From Streptomyces macrolidinus (lineage in GTDB: Bacteria > Actinomycetota > Actinomycetes > Streptomycetales > Streptomycetaceae), in NCBI RefSeq assembly GCF_023887685.1, contig NZ_JAMWMR010000005.1, positions 124,001 to 188,000 of the forward strand: a stretch of 64,000 nucleotides of DNA. The letters run 5' to 3'. The position numbers and the translations under genes were made by a program. This document shows positions 55,694 to 64,000 of this stretch, piece after piece (within the stretch, counting starts at the first letter, position 1; the number at the start of each line of letters is the position of its first letter). Under the pieces are notes generated by a model. The model had not been told where the DNA came from, did not search any database, and worked only from the letters and a program-made list of their open reading frames with translations.

Positions 55694-56401
55694 TCACATT
55701 CCTCGTCGGGGAGCGGTCGGGGCTCCCTGGCCGGCGGCCACCTGCCGCAGATACGGGTTGGTGGCGCGCTCCTGGCCGATGGTCGTCTGGGGACCGTGGC
55801 CCGACAGCACCACGGTCGAGTCCTCGAGCGGCAGGCACACGCGGGCCAGCGAGTCGAGCATCTCGGCCATGTCACCGCCGGGCAGGTCGGTGCGTCCGAT
55901 GGAGCCGGCGAACAACAGGTCGCCCGTGAAGAAGACCGACGGGATGTCCGCGGTCTCGGGCAGCCGGAAGGTCACCGACCCCTTGGTATGGCCGGGCGCA
56001 TGCGCGACGGACAGCTCCAGACCGGCCAGCTCCAGCTTCGTACCGTCGGACAGCTCCCTGACGTCGTCCGGCTCCCCCATGGTCAGCTCGCCCATCAGCG
56101 GCGTCCCGATGGAGCGGCCGAGCGCCTTCTCCGGGTCGCTCATCATGTACCGGTCGTCGGGGTGGATCCACGCGGGCACGTCGTGCGCGCCGCAGAGCGG
56201 GACGACCGAGGCCACATGGTCGACATGGCCATGGGTGAGGACGACCGCGACGGGCTTGAGCCGATGCTTCTTCAGCGCGTCCTCGACCCCTTGGGAGGCC
56301 CGATGGCCCGGGTCGATGATCACGCACTCCTCCCCGGCGGCGGGGGCGACCAGGTAACAATTGGTCCCCCAGGCCCCGGCGGGGAACCCGGCAATCAGCA
56401 C
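55694..56401 (-). CDS. Metallo-beta-lactamase fold hydrolase (glyoxalase II-like)
   Basis: A 235-residue protein with the zinc motif THGHVDH, a later [24 protein letters not shown] and the terminal LSGHGPQT, matching the glyoxalase II/ETHE-like branch. It has the gene order MBL, hisS seen in mycobacteria (Rv2581c, hisS). GTG start, divergent from the cyclophilin gene. Exact substrate is not settled. Hydroxyacylglutathione-type thioesters are unlikely, since this organism group uses mycothiol. Confidence 0.9.
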   Translation of the reverse strand: MLIAGFPAGAWGTNCYLVAPAAGEECVIIDPGHRASQGVEDALKKHRLKPVAVVLTHGHVDHVASVVPLCGAHDVPAWIHPDDRYMMSDPEKALGRSIGTPLMGELTMGEPDDVRELSDGTKLELAGLELSVAHAPGHTKGSVTFRLPETADIPSVFFTGDLLFAGSIGRTDLPGGDMAEMLDSLARVCLPLEDSTVVLSGHGPQTTIGQERATNPYLRQVAAGQGAPTAPRRGM

Positions 56402-56571
56402 GTTCGTCCTTCTTCATCGTGTCGTACGGAAGTGGCTGGCTGTGGGGCAGAGCCTACCGGCGCTGCCGTTTCCTCAGCGAACCCATATACGGTACGGGGC
56501 ACACGCACGCGCTCGGCACATCCGACGCACGCGTACCGGTCGGCGGACGAGACGCATGAGGAGACAACCCC

Positions 56572-57393
56572 GTGGTCAGCCAGGAACAGCGGCGGCGACA
56601 GCTCGCCCGGGAGAAGTTCTTGCGGCAGCAGCAGCGGCGTACGGACGCCCGACGCAAGGCACGTGTGCGCAATTCCGTGATCGCGTCGGTGCTCGGCGTG
56701 GTCGTCGTGGGCAGCGTGGCGCTGTACGCGACCGACGCCTTCAAGGGCGACGACACCAAGGAGAACGCTGCGGCGGAGGTGACCCCGAGCGCCGAGCCCA
56801 CGCCCAGCAAGGCGCCGGACCCGTGCGAGAAGCCCGCTCCGGGCAAGGTCAAGTCGCTGAGCTGGAAGAAGGAGCCGGCGATGACCATCGACACGTCGGC
56901 GAAGTACACGATGAAGCTGGCGACCACCTGTGGTGACATCGGCATCGCGCTGAAGTCGGCGGCCCCGCACACCGTCAACTCGTTCAACTTCCTCGCGGGC
57001 GAAGGCTACTTCGACCACACCAAGTGCCACCGGCTCACCACCAACGGCATCTACGTGCTGCAGTGCGGTGACCCGAAGGGCATCGGCAACGGCGGTCCCG
57101 GCTACACGCTTCCGGACGAGAACCTCAAGGACAAGAGCCTGAAGAACAACGTGTATCCGGCGGGCACGGTCGCGATGGCGAACACGGGCCAGCCGCACAC
57201 CGGCGGCAGCCAGTTCTTCCTGGTCTACCAGGACAGTCAGTTGCCGCCCAGCTACACCCCGTTCGGGACCATCGACGAGAAGGGCCTGACGGTACTGAAG
57301 AAGATCGCCGCGGCCGGAGAGAGCACCGGAGCGGGTGACGGCGCACCGAACGCGACCGTGGTGATCGACAAGGCGACGGTGACGAAGTCCTAG
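56572..57393 (+). CDS. Membrane-anchored cyclophilin-type peptidyl-prolyl isomerase
   Basis: A 273-residue protein: a basic N-terminus (residues 1-32) and one membrane helix at 34-52 leave the catalytic domain (about 105-273) on the outside. The core QFFLVYQDSQLPPSYTPFG and GTVAMANTGQPHTGGS are the cyclophilin active-site blocks. GTG start preceded by GAGGAGAC. Its TAG stop lies within the CTAG that flanks the insertion at 57394, so element insertion left the protein intact. From memory, a ppiB-like gene sits here in mycobacteria as well. Confidence 0.93.
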   Translation: MVSQEQRRRQLAREKFLRQQQRRTDARRKARVRNSVIASVLGVVVVGSVALYATDAFKGDDTKENAAAEVTPSAEPTPSKAPDPCEKPAPGKVKSLSWKKEPAMTIDTSAKYTMKLATTCGDIGIALKSAAPHTVNSFNFLAGEGYFDHTKCHRLTTNGIYVLQCGDPKGIGNGGPGYTLPDENLKDKSLKNNVYPAGTVAMANTGQPHTGGSQFFLVYQDSQLPPSYTPFGTIDEKGLTVLKKIAAAGESTGAGDGAPNATVVIDKATVTKS

Positions 57394-57599
57394 GGCCTGT
57401 TGCGAAAGTCGCGTCGTTCGCCCGGAGGGTGGGCCTCGCGGCGTCCGGTGCTGGGGGCACCTCCCACGCCCTTCAGGCAGTGGGGGAGCATCGCAAGGCG
57501 GAGGGGCGCCCGCGCACTGGACGTACGCGGGCGATCCCGACAACGCGGCGAGGTGCCGTGCCGGGCGTCGCGAGGCAGACGGGACTTTCGCAACAGGCT
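57394..57599. mobile_element. 206-bp MITE-like element
   Basis: Both ends carry a 22-base inverted repeat, left GGCCTGTTGCGAAAGTC then GCGTC, right GACGG then GACTTTCGCAACAGGCT, matching at 20 of 22 positions. CTAG direct repeats flank both ends (57390-57393 and 57600-57603). A 4-base YTAR target duplication is typical of the IS5 group, so mobilisation by such a transposase is plausible. It has no gene; the overlapping short open frames start inside the inverted repeats. It also contains copy B of the 37-base dispersed repeat. Confidence 0.85.
57452..57488. repeat. 37-base dispersed intergenic repeat, copy B
   Basis: Reverse complement of 26759-26795 with one mismatch, placed inside the MITE-like element. 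Confidence 0.85.
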
Positions 57600-57739
57600 C
57601 TAGACCGTCAGCAGCGAAAGTTCGGTCGCGCGGGATGCGGACAGCCGCCCCGCCGGTCGCCTATGTTGGCCGTGACGAAACTGTGGACGATGCCCGGGGG
57701 CGCCAAGGCCCTCCGCAGGCATCATGTGGAGGAGGCGCT

Positions 57740-58969
57740 GTGAGCAGCGACCCGTGGGGCCGCGTCGACGAGACGGGGACCGTGTACGTGCGGACAGCCG
57801 ATGGCGAGCAGGTCGTCGGTTCGTGGCAGGCCGGCTCCCCCGAGGAGGCGTTGGCCTACTTCGAGCGCAAGTACGAGGGCCTGGTTGTGGAGATCGGCCT
57901 CCTCGAGCGGCGAGTGAAGACCACCGACCTGTCGGCGAAGGACGCCCAGGCCGCGATCGACCACCTGCGCGAGCAGGTGGACGCGCACCACGCGGTGGGC
58001 GACCTGGCCGCGCTGCGGACCCGCCTGGACAAGCTCGTGGAGACCGTCGAGGCGCGCCGCGAGGAGCGCAAGGTGCAGCGGGCCAAGCAGTCCGACGAGG
58101 CGCGCCACGCCAAGGAGGCACTGGTCACCGAGGCGGAGGAGCTGGCGCAGTCCGACCAGTGGCGGTCGGCCGGGGAGCGGCTGCGGGCGCTGGTGGACAC
58201 GTGGAAGGGTCTGCCGCGCCTGGACCGCAAGTCGGACGACGAACTGTGGCACCGCTTCTCGCACGCCCGCTCGGCGTTCTCCAAGCGCCGCAAGGCGCAC
58301 TTCGCGCAGCTCGACGCGCAGCGCGAGGACGCCCGCAAGGTCAAGGAGAAGCTGGTCGCCGAGGCCGAGGCGCTGTCGGGTTCGACGGACTGGGGTCCGA
58401 CGGCGGCGCGCTACCGCGAGCTGATGGCCGACTGGAAGGCCGCGGGCCGCGCCCAGCGCGAGCACGAGGACGATCTGTGGAACCGCTTCCGCGGCGCCCA
58501 GGACGTGTTCTTCGCCGCGCGCAGCTCGATCTTCGCCGAGCGCGACGCCGAGCAGGCCGAGAACCTCAAGCTGAAGGAGGAGTTGGCCGGGGAGGCGGAG
58601 AAGCTGCTGCCGGTCACGGACCTGAAGTCCGCGCGGTCCGCCTTCCGTTCGATCAACGAGCGCTGGGAGGCCATCGGCCATGTGCCGCGGGACGCGCGCC
58701 CGAAGGTCGAGGGCCGGATGCACACGGTCGAGCGGGCCATCCAGGAGGCCGAGGAGGCGGAGTGGCGCCGCACGAACCCGGAGGCACGCGCGCGTGCCGC
58801 GGGTCTCACCGGTCAACTCCAGGCGGCCGTGGACAAGTTGACGGGCCAGATCGAGCAGGCTCGGGCCGCGGGTAACACCGCGAAGGCCGAGAAGCTTCAG
58901 CGGGAGCTGGAGGGCCGTCAGGCGCTGCTGGACCAGGCTCTGAAGGGTCTTCAGGAGTTCGGCGGCTGA
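57740..58969 (+). CDS. DUF349 domain protein
   Basis: A 409-residue, highly charged, almost fully helical protein with three DUF349 repeats, marked by SDDELWHRFSHARSAFSKRR, HEDDLWNRFRGAQDVFFAAR and a third, weaker copy near RSAFRSINERWEAIGHVP. Predicted coiled coil, cytoplasmic. GGAGGAGG lies 6 bases before the GTG. It is divergent from nothing and ends at a shared terminator with relA. Function in Streptomyces unknown; DUF349 proteins are linked to ribosome or nucleotide stress responses. Confidence 0.85.
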   Translation: MSSDPWGRVDETGTVYVRTADGEQVVGSWQAGSPEEALAYFERKYEGLVVEIGLLERRVKTTDLSAKDAQAAIDHLREQVDAHHAVGDLAALRTRLDKLVETVEARREERKVQRAKQSDEARHAKEALVTEAEELAQSDQWRSAGERLRALVDTWKGLPRLDRKSDDELWHRFSHARSAFSKRRKAHFAQLDAQREDARKVKEKLVAEAEALSGSTDWGPTAARYRELMADWKAAGRAQREHEDDLWNRFRGAQDVFFAARSSIFAERDAEQAENLKLKEELAGEAEKLLPVTDLKSARSAFRSINERWEAIGHVPRDARPKVEGRMHTVERAIQEAEEAEWRRTNPEARARAAGLTGQLQAAVDKLTGQIEQARAAGNTAKAEKLQRELEGRQALLDQALKGLQEFGG

Positions 58970-58989
58970 CGCACACGTCAACTCGCAAG

Positions 58990-59026
58990 AAGGGGGCTCC
59001 CGTACATCGCGTACGGGAGCCCCCTT
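58990..59026. terminator. Bidirectional terminator between the DUF349 gene and relA
   Basis: A perfect 16-bp stem (AAGGGGGCTCCCGTAC and its complement) with a 5-base loop lies between the two convergent genes, 20 bases after the DUF349 stop. Confidence 0.92.
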
Positions 59027-59068
59027 CCTTGTGGCCCCAAGTCCCTTACAGGATCGGGTAGTTCGCGG

Positions 59069-61615
59069 TCACGGCCTGCGGGCCGACGTCACGCGGTACA
59101 CGTCGTACACGCCCTCCACGCCTCGTACGGCCTTCAGGACGTGACCGAGGTGCTTCGGGTCGCCCATCTCGAACGTGAAGCGGGAGGTGGCCACGCGGTC
59201 GCGGGACGTCTGGACCGCCGCCGAGAGGATGTTGACGTGCTGGTCGGACAGGACCCGGGTGACGTCCGAGAGCAGGCGCGAGCGGTCCAGCGCCTCCACC
59301 TGGATCGCCACCAGGAACACCGAGGACTGTGTCGGGGCCCACTCCACCTCGAGGATGCGCTCGGGCTCACGCGACAGGGACTCGACGTTGACGCAGTCGC
59401 TGCGGTGCACGGAGACGCCGCTGCCGCGGGTGACGAAGCCGATGATGCGGTCGCCGGGAACGGGCGTGCAGCAGCGGGCCAGTTTGACCCACACGTCGTC
59501 GACGCCCTTGACCACGACGCCGGGGTCCTCCCTGCGGCGCTGCTTGCGGCCACGGCCCCGCGCGGGCGGAACGGCCTCGTCGATCTCCTCGGTGGCGGCC
59601 TCCTCTCCGCCGAGCGCCTGCACCAGCTTCTGCACGACGTTCTGCGCGGCGACATGGCCCTCGCCGATCGCCGCGTACAGCGACGAGATGTCGGGGTAGC
59701 GCATCTCATGGGCGAGCGTCACCAGGGAGTCGCCGGTCAGGATGCGCTGGATCGGCAGGTTCTGCTTGCGCATGGCGCGCGCGATCGCGTCCTTGCCCTG
59801 CTCGATCGCCTCGTCGCGCCGCTCCTTGGAGAACCAGGCCCGGATCTTGTTGCGGGCACGCGGCGACTTCACGAAGCCGAGCCAGTCGCGGGAGGGGCCC
59901 GCGCCGGCTGCCTTGGAGGTGAAGACCTCCACCAGATCGCCGTTGTCCAGCGTGGACTCCAGCGGGACCAGTCGGCCGTTGACCCTGGCCCCGATCGTCC
60001 GGTGGCCGACCTCGGTGTGGACCGCGTACGCGAAGTCCACCGGTGTGGCACCGGCCGGCAGTGCTATGACGTCGCCCTTCGGTGTGAAGACGAAGACCTC
60101 GTTGCGGGACAGGTCGAAGCGCAGGGACTCAAGGAACTCGCTCGGGTCCTCGGTCTCCTTCTGCCAGTCGAGCAACTGGCGCAGCCACGCCATGTCGTTG
60201 ACGGCGTCCTTGTCCTTGGTCGTCGAACGCGGCGCGTCCGTACGGACCTTGGAGGCACCGGCGACGGCCTCCTGCTTGTACTTCCAGTGCGCCGCGATGC
60301 CGTACTCGGCGCGGCGGTGCATGTCGAACGTACGGATCTGGAGTTCGACGGGCTTGCCGTTGGGGCCGATCACCGTGGTGTGCAGCGACTGGTACATGTT
60401 GAACTTGGGCATCGCGATGTAGTCCTTGAACCGCCCGGGAACCGGGTTCCAGCGGGCGTGGACCGTGCCCAGCGCCGCGTAGCAGTCGCGGACCGTGTCG
60501 ACGAGGACGCGGATGCCGACCAGGTCGTAGATCTCCGCGAAGTCGCGACCGCGGACGATCATCTTCTGGTAGACGCTGTAGTAGTGCTTCGGGCGGCCGG
60601 TGACGGTCGCCTTGATGCGGGCCGCGCGCAGGTCGGCCTGGACCTCGTCGGTCACTATGGCGAGGTACTCGTCCCGCTTGGGGGCGCGTTCGGCGACCAG
60701 GCGGACGATCTCGTCGTACATCTTGGGGTAGAGGATCGCGAAGGCGAGGTCCTCCAGTTCCCACTTGATGGTGTTCATGCCCAGGCGGTGGGCGAGCGGC
60801 GCGTAGATCTCCAGGGTCTCGCGCGCCTTCTTCTCCTGCTTCTCGCGCTTGAGGTAGCGCATGGTGCGCATGTTGTGCAGGCGGTCGGCGAGCTTGATCA
60901 CCAGGACGCGGGGGTCCTTGGCCATGGCGACGACCATCTTGCGGACGGTCTCGGCCTGCGCGGCCTCGCCGAACTTGACCTTGTCCAGCTTGGTGACGCC
61001 GTCGACCAGCAGGGCCACGGTGTCGCCGAAGTCGCGGCGGAGCTGGTCGAGGCCGTACTCGGTGTCCTCGACGGTGTCGTGCAGCAGGCCCGCCATCAAG
61101 GTGGCCGGGTCCATGCCCAGCTCGGCGAGGATCGTGGTGACCGCGAGCGGGTGGGTGATGTACGGGTCGCCGCTCTTGCGCTTCTGGCCGCGATGCCAGC
61201 GCTCGGCCACCTGGTACGCGCGCTCGACCTGGCGCAGGGTCGCCGCGTCGATCTTCGGGTCGTTGCCGCGCACTATGCGCAGCAGCGGCTCCAGGACCGG
61301 GTTGTACGGGTTGGCGCGCTGCACACCGAGGCGGGCGAGGCGGGCGCGGACGCGGTTGGAGGAGCCGGAGCGGGCGGGCGCGGCCGGGGTCGGGCGGACC
61401 GCGGGGGTGCGCTCGGCCGGGGCCGGCTTGGGGCGCGACGGCTCGGCCGTCTGTTCGCCCGGCGTGCCGGAGGCGCGCTCGACCGGCCCACGCTGGGCGT
61501 TCTTCGCGCTGCGCGCGGATGTGGCCGCGGCCTGCGACGCCGACTCGGGCTTGGCGGCTGCGGATGCCCCCAGGCGTTCGGCTCTGGGAGACAGGGGCTG
61601 GGCCTCGTCTGGCAA
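59069..61615 (-). CDS. relA: Bifunctional (p)ppGpp synthetase/hydrolase RelA/SpoT
   Basis: Controls the stringent response. The 848-residue protein has a disordered N-terminus (1-85), HD hydrolase (HD pair 179-180 in [11 protein letters not shown]), synthetase from about residue 285 ([20 protein letters not shown]), TGS (about 530-590), and C-terminal ACT. Both active sites look intact. The start codon is TTG, with GAGGAG 6 bases upstream. Length equals the S. coelicolor RelA (847). Confidence 0.97.
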   Translation of the reverse strand: MPDEAQPLSPRAERLGASAAAKPESASQAAATSARSAKNAQRGPVERASGTPGEQTAEPSRPKPAPAERTPAVRPTPAAPARSGSSNRVRARLARLGVQRANPYNPVLEPLLRIVRGNDPKIDAATLRQVERAYQVAERWHRGQKRKSGDPYITHPLAVTTILAELGMDPATLMAGLLHDTVEDTEYGLDQLRRDFGDTVALLVDGVTKLDKVKFGEAAQAETVRKMVVAMAKDPRVLVIKLADRLHNMRTMRYLKREKQEKKARETLEIYAPLAHRLGMNTIKWELEDLAFAILYPKMYDEIVRLVAERAPKRDEYLAIVTDEVQADLRAARIKATVTGRPKHYYSVYQKMIVRGRDFAEIYDLVGIRVLVDTVRDCYAALGTVHARWNPVPGRFKDYIAMPKFNMYQSLHTTVIGPNGKPVELQIRTFDMHRRAEYGIAAHWKYKQEAVAGASKVRTDAPRSTTKDKDAVNDMAWLRQLLDWQKETEDPSEFLESLRFDLSRNEVFVFTPKGDVIALPAGATPVDFAYAVHTEVGHRTIGARVNGRLVPLESTLDNGDLVEVFTSKAAGAGPSRDWLGFVKSPRARNKIRAWFSKERRDEAIEQGKDAIARAMRKQNLPIQRILTGDSLVTLAHEMRYPDISSLYAAIGEGHVAAQNVVQKLVQALGGEEAATEEIDEAVPPARGRGRKQRRREDPGVVVKGVDDVWVKLARCCTPVPGDRIIGFVTRGSGVSVHRSDCVNVESLSREPERILEVEWAPTQSSVFLVAIQVEALDRSRLLSDVTRVLSDQHVNILSAAVQTSRDRVATSRFTFEMGDPKHLGHVLKAVRGVEGVYDVYRVTSARRP

Positions 61616-61768
61616 GAGGGCTCCTCATGCGCGATCCGGGTCCCCGGTCAGGCTCCGGAGATCCCATGGTAGCGATCGGGATCGGCTTCAGCCGGTGGGG
61701 GAATGCTGTTGCTGGTTGCCGTGGGCTCGCCTTCGGGGCCGAGACGGCCTCCTGAGGGAACAAACGCA

Positions 61769-61804
61769 CGAGGCGGGCACCAGATTCCTCTGGGGCCCGC
61801 CTCG
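61769..61804 (-). terminator. Terminator of apt
   Basis: CGAGGCGGGC pairs with GCCCGCCTCG, and an inner CCAGA-TTCC-TCTGG hairpin fills the loop. It lies 51 bases after apt, in the 240-base gap before relA. Confidence 0.88.
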
Positions 61805-61855
61805 CGGTGTACTGCAACCCTGCGGGGCCCTGGCGCGGGGCTGTGCCGCCGTGCC

Positions 61856-62395
61856 TCAGACCTCGAGCAGCGCCTTCAGCGGGGCGCCGTCCAGGGCGGG
61901 CGCCAGGCGGGCACGCCCGCCGAGGAAGCCCAGCTCCATGAGGACGGAGACACCGGCGACCTGGGCGCCCGCGCGGCGGATGAGCCGCAGGGAGGCCTCG
62001 GCGGTGCCGCCGGTGGCGAGGACGTCGTCCACGACCATGACGCGGTCGGCCGCGGTCAGGTCCTCGGCGTGCACCTCGATCTCGGCCGAGCCGTACTCGA
62101 GGTCGTAGGCCTGGCTGAGCGTGGCTCCGGGGAGCTTGCCCGCCTTGCGTACGGGGACGAAACCGACACCGGCGCGGACGGCGACCGGGGCGCCGAGGAT
62201 GAAGCCGCGGGCCTCCAGGCCGACGATCTTCGTCGCGCCGTGCTCCACCGCCAGCTCCGCCAGCGTGTCCGTGAGCGCGGTGAACGCCGCCGGGTCCGCG
62301 AGCAGCGGGGTGATGTCCTTGAACATCACGCCCGGTTCCGGATAGTCGGCCACGTCACGGATGCGACTGAGCAGCAGTTCCTTTATGTCGGTCAT
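61856..62395 (-). CDS. apt: Adenine phosphoribosyltransferase
   Basis: Salvages adenine to AMP. The 179-residue protein starts with LLSRIRDVADYPEPGVMFKDITPLL and includes the PRPP motif VMVVDDVLATGGTAEA. Length is normal. ATG overlaps the secF stop by 4 bases; from memory, the secD-secF-apt-relA order is also that of mycobacteria. Confidence 0.96.
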   Translation of the reverse strand: MTDIKELLLSRIRDVADYPEPGVMFKDITPLLADPAAFTALTDTLAELAVEHGATKIVGLEARGFILGAPVAVRAGVGFVPVRKAGKLPGATLSQAYDLEYGSAEIEVHAEDLTAADRVMVVDDVLATGGTAEASLRLIRRAGAQVAGVSVLMELGFLGGRARLAPALDGAPLKALLEV

Positions 62396-63510
62396 CGACG
62401 CTTTCCTGAGGGTCGGCCGCGCCCGCGGTTACGGGCGGCGGGCTGGTTGCGCTGGCCGACGACCGCGGGTGCGGCATCCTGCGGCTCGTCGTCGACGAGC
62501 GGACCGCCGACGGTCCGGGCCTCGACCAGCTCCTCCCCCGCCGCGGCCTGTGCACGCTTGGCGAGAACACGCTTCTTGAGGGCCTTCATCTGCGGCTCGC
62601 GCTCCTTGAGGTCGGCGACGAGCGGCGTGGCGATGAAGATCGACGAGTAGGCGCCGGCCGCGAGGCCGACGAACAGCGACAGGGAGATGTCGTTGAGCGT
62701 ACCCGCACCGAGGACGCCGCCGCCGATGAACAGCAGGCCGGCGACCGGCAGCAGCGCCACCACGGTGGTGTTGATCGAGCGGACCAGCGTGGCGTTGATC
62801 GAGCGGTTGGCGACATCGCTGTAGGTCCAGCGGGTCTGCTTCGTGAGGTCCTTCGTCGATTCCTTGAGGCTGTCGAACACGACGACCGTGTCGTACAGCG
62901 AGTAACCGAGGATCGTCAGCAGACCGATGACCGTGCCCGGCGTCACCTCGAAGCCGACGAGGGCGTAGATGCCGACGGTGATGGTGATGTCGTGGATCAG
63001 CGCGACCAGGGCCGCGACGGCCATGCGCCACTCGAAGGCGATCGCCAGGTAGATCACGACGAGCACCATGAAGATCGCCAGGCCCTGCCAGGCCTTGTTG
63101 GCGATCTGCTCACCCCAACTGGGGCCCACCAGGTCGGCGTTGATCTTCTCCGGGTCGACCTTCAGGTCCTTGGCGAGGTCCGCCTTGATGTGGTCCGACT
63201 TGGCGGTGTCGATCCCCGCGATCTGGATGCGCAGACCGCCCGTGCCGAGCTTCTGGACGACCGCCTCATGGCCGGAGGAGTCCTGGGCGATCTCCTCGGC
63301 CTGCGCCACGGAGACGCTGGTCTTCGGGGTGGTGAAGACGGCGCCGCCCTGGAACTCGATACCCATGTTCAGGCCCCGCACCGTCAGGCCGAGGATGGCC
63401 GTGATGGTGATCAGGATCGAGATGCCGTACCAGATCTTGCGGTTGCGGACGAAGTCGTATCCGATTTCGCCTCGGTGGAGCCTGGCGCCGAGGTTGCCGA
63501 GCTTCGACAT
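62392..63510 (-). CDS. secF: Protein translocase subunit SecF
   Basis: A 372-residue membrane protein that completes the proton-driven SecDF export complex. The six-helix fold with the FQGGAVFTT-type first loop (GIEFQGGAVFTT), the VGFEVTPGTVIGLLTILGYS block and YDTVVVFDSLKE are family landmarks. The cytoplasmic C-terminus is basic (RNRGRGRPSGKRR). ATG start 3 bases after secD stops. Confidence 0.96.
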   Translation of the reverse strand: MSKLGNLGARLHRGEIGYDFVRNRKIWYGISILITITAILGLTVRGLNMGIEFQGGAVFTTPKTSVSVAQAEEIAQDSSGHEAVVQKLGTGGLRIQIAGIDTAKSDHIKADLAKDLKVDPEKINADLVGPSWGEQIANKAWQGLAIFMVLVVIYLAIAFEWRMAVAALVALIHDITITVGIYALVGFEVTPGTVIGLLTILGYSLYDTVVVFDSLKESTKDLTKQTRWTYSDVANRSINATLVRSINTTVVALLPVAGLLFIGGGVLGAGTLNDISLSLFVGLAAGAYSSIFIATPLVADLKEREPQMKALKKRVLAKRAQAAAGEELVEARTVGGPLVDDEPQDAAPAVVGQRNQPAARNRGRGRPSGKRR

Positions 63511-63513
63511 CTC

Positions 63514-64000
63514 TCACGCCTCCTTCGGGTCGACGGGGGCGGAGGGACGACGGGTACGCCGCAGGGGCGGCTTGGCGCCGAGGCGCTTGGGGTCGAGGCC
63601 CGACCAGCTGTGTCCGTCGGCGAAGAACTTCTTGCGGGCGAGGATCGTCATCAGCGGCTTGGTGAACAGGAAGACGACCACCACGTCGAAGATCGTGGTG
63701 AGACCCAGCGTGAACGCGAAGCCCTGGACCTTGCCGACCGTGACGACGAACAGCACCGCGGCGGCCAGGAACGACACGAAGTCGGAGACCAGGATGGTGC
63801 GCCGGGCGCGCGGCCAGGCCCGCTCGACGGAGGGGCGCAGCGAGCGGCCCTCGCGGATCTCGTCCCGGATGCGCTCGAAGAACACGATGAACGAGTCCGC
63901 CGTGATGCCGATCGCGACGATGGCACCGCAGACCGCCGGGAGGTTCAGCGCGAAGCCGATGGTCGGGCCGAGCAGCGACATGATCACGTAGGTCAGGGCG
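63514..64000 (-). CDS. secD: Protein translocase subunit SecD (3' portion only)
   Basis: The last 162 residues are in the window, and the N-terminus lies beyond the right edge. Visible are the GITADSFIVFFERIRDEIREG signature of the SecD/SecF RND family, helices of the C-terminal membrane half and a basic PLRRTRRPSAPVDPKEA tail. secF begins 3 bases further on. Confidence 0.96.
   Translation of the reverse strand, partial: ALTYVIMSLLGPTIGFALNLPAVCGAIVAIGITADSFIVFFERIRDEIREGRSLRPSVERAWPRARRTILVSDFVSFLAAAVLFVVTVGKVQGFAFTLGLTTIFDVVVVFLFTKPLMTILARKKFFADGHSWSGLDPKRLGAKPPLRRTRRPSAPVDPKEA

Noticed and set aside
52075-55929. A 1284-codon open frame on the plus strand
   Set aside because: It runs antisense through rarA, the VKOR gene and hisS and matches no family.
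57400-57603. Two short open frames inside the MITE, one per strand
   Set aside because: Both begin MRKSR only because the terminal inverted repeat contains the same bases; no Shine-Dalgarno, and codon use is poor.

Overview
The window is chromosomal DNA of a Streptomyces or a very close relative. The GC content is high, third codon positions are almost all G or C, GTG and even TTG starts are frequent, and a bldD developmental regulator is present. The gene order is core actinobacterial housekeeping order. From memory, much of it matches mycobacterial blocks: rib, rpe, rsmB, fmt, priA, metK, coaBC, rpoZ, gmk, mihF and pyr in one, and efp, nusB, pepQ, aro, mltG, ruvX, alaS, rarA, hisS, relA, apt and secFD in the other. 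I see no prophage, CRISPR array, tRNA, rRNA or intact insertion sequence.

Region 1 (1-16.1 kb) is the more species-specific part. An FMN riboswitch leads a riboflavin operon (ribE, ribM, ribBA, the last cut by the window edge). It is followed by an MFS exporter, a uracil permease, a DUF5995 protein and an F420-type oxidoreductase. Then comes a small catabolic or signalling cassette (Lrp-type regulator, nitrilase-family amidohydrolase, flavin amine oxidase) that resembles the two steps of the indole-acetamide route. A GuaB1-type IMPDH/GMP reductase homologue, an SDR enzyme, a WYL regulator and a SorC-type sugar regulator complete the region.

Region 2 (16-37 kb) is nearly all on the minus strand: rpe, rsmB, fmt, a helicase-deficient priA, metK, coaBC, rpoZ, gmk and mihF, then a pyrimidine operon transcribed pyrR-pyrB-pyrC-(membrane protein)-carA-carB-pyrD-pyrF. 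Most pyr genes overlap by 4-8 bases. A PyrR-binding RNA motif overlaps the pyrR ribosome-binding site. bldD sits divergently from pyrR, with a candidate autoregulatory operator.

Region 3 (37.8-51.8 kb) holds nusB, efp, an M24 peptidase homologue with altered metal ligands and an orphan P-loop protein. The shikimate operon aroE-aroC-aroK-aroB lies downstream of alaS, ruvX and mltG, all on the minus strand, with two small conserved proteins and rpsD upstream.

Region 4 (52-64 kb) holds rarA, a VKOR, hisS and an MBL-fold hydrolase. Next is a cyclophilin-type isomerase whose stop codon sits at the edge of a 206-bp MITE-like insertion, then a DUF349 protein, the stringent-response gene relA, apt, secF and the 3' part of secD. 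Strong perfect hairpins separate most transcription units. Nothing here is clearly a wholly new system. The most promising leads are the amine oxidase/nitrilase/Lrp cassette, the MITE, the substituted M24 active site, the unknown membrane protein of the pyr operon and the orphan P-loop protein beside aroB.
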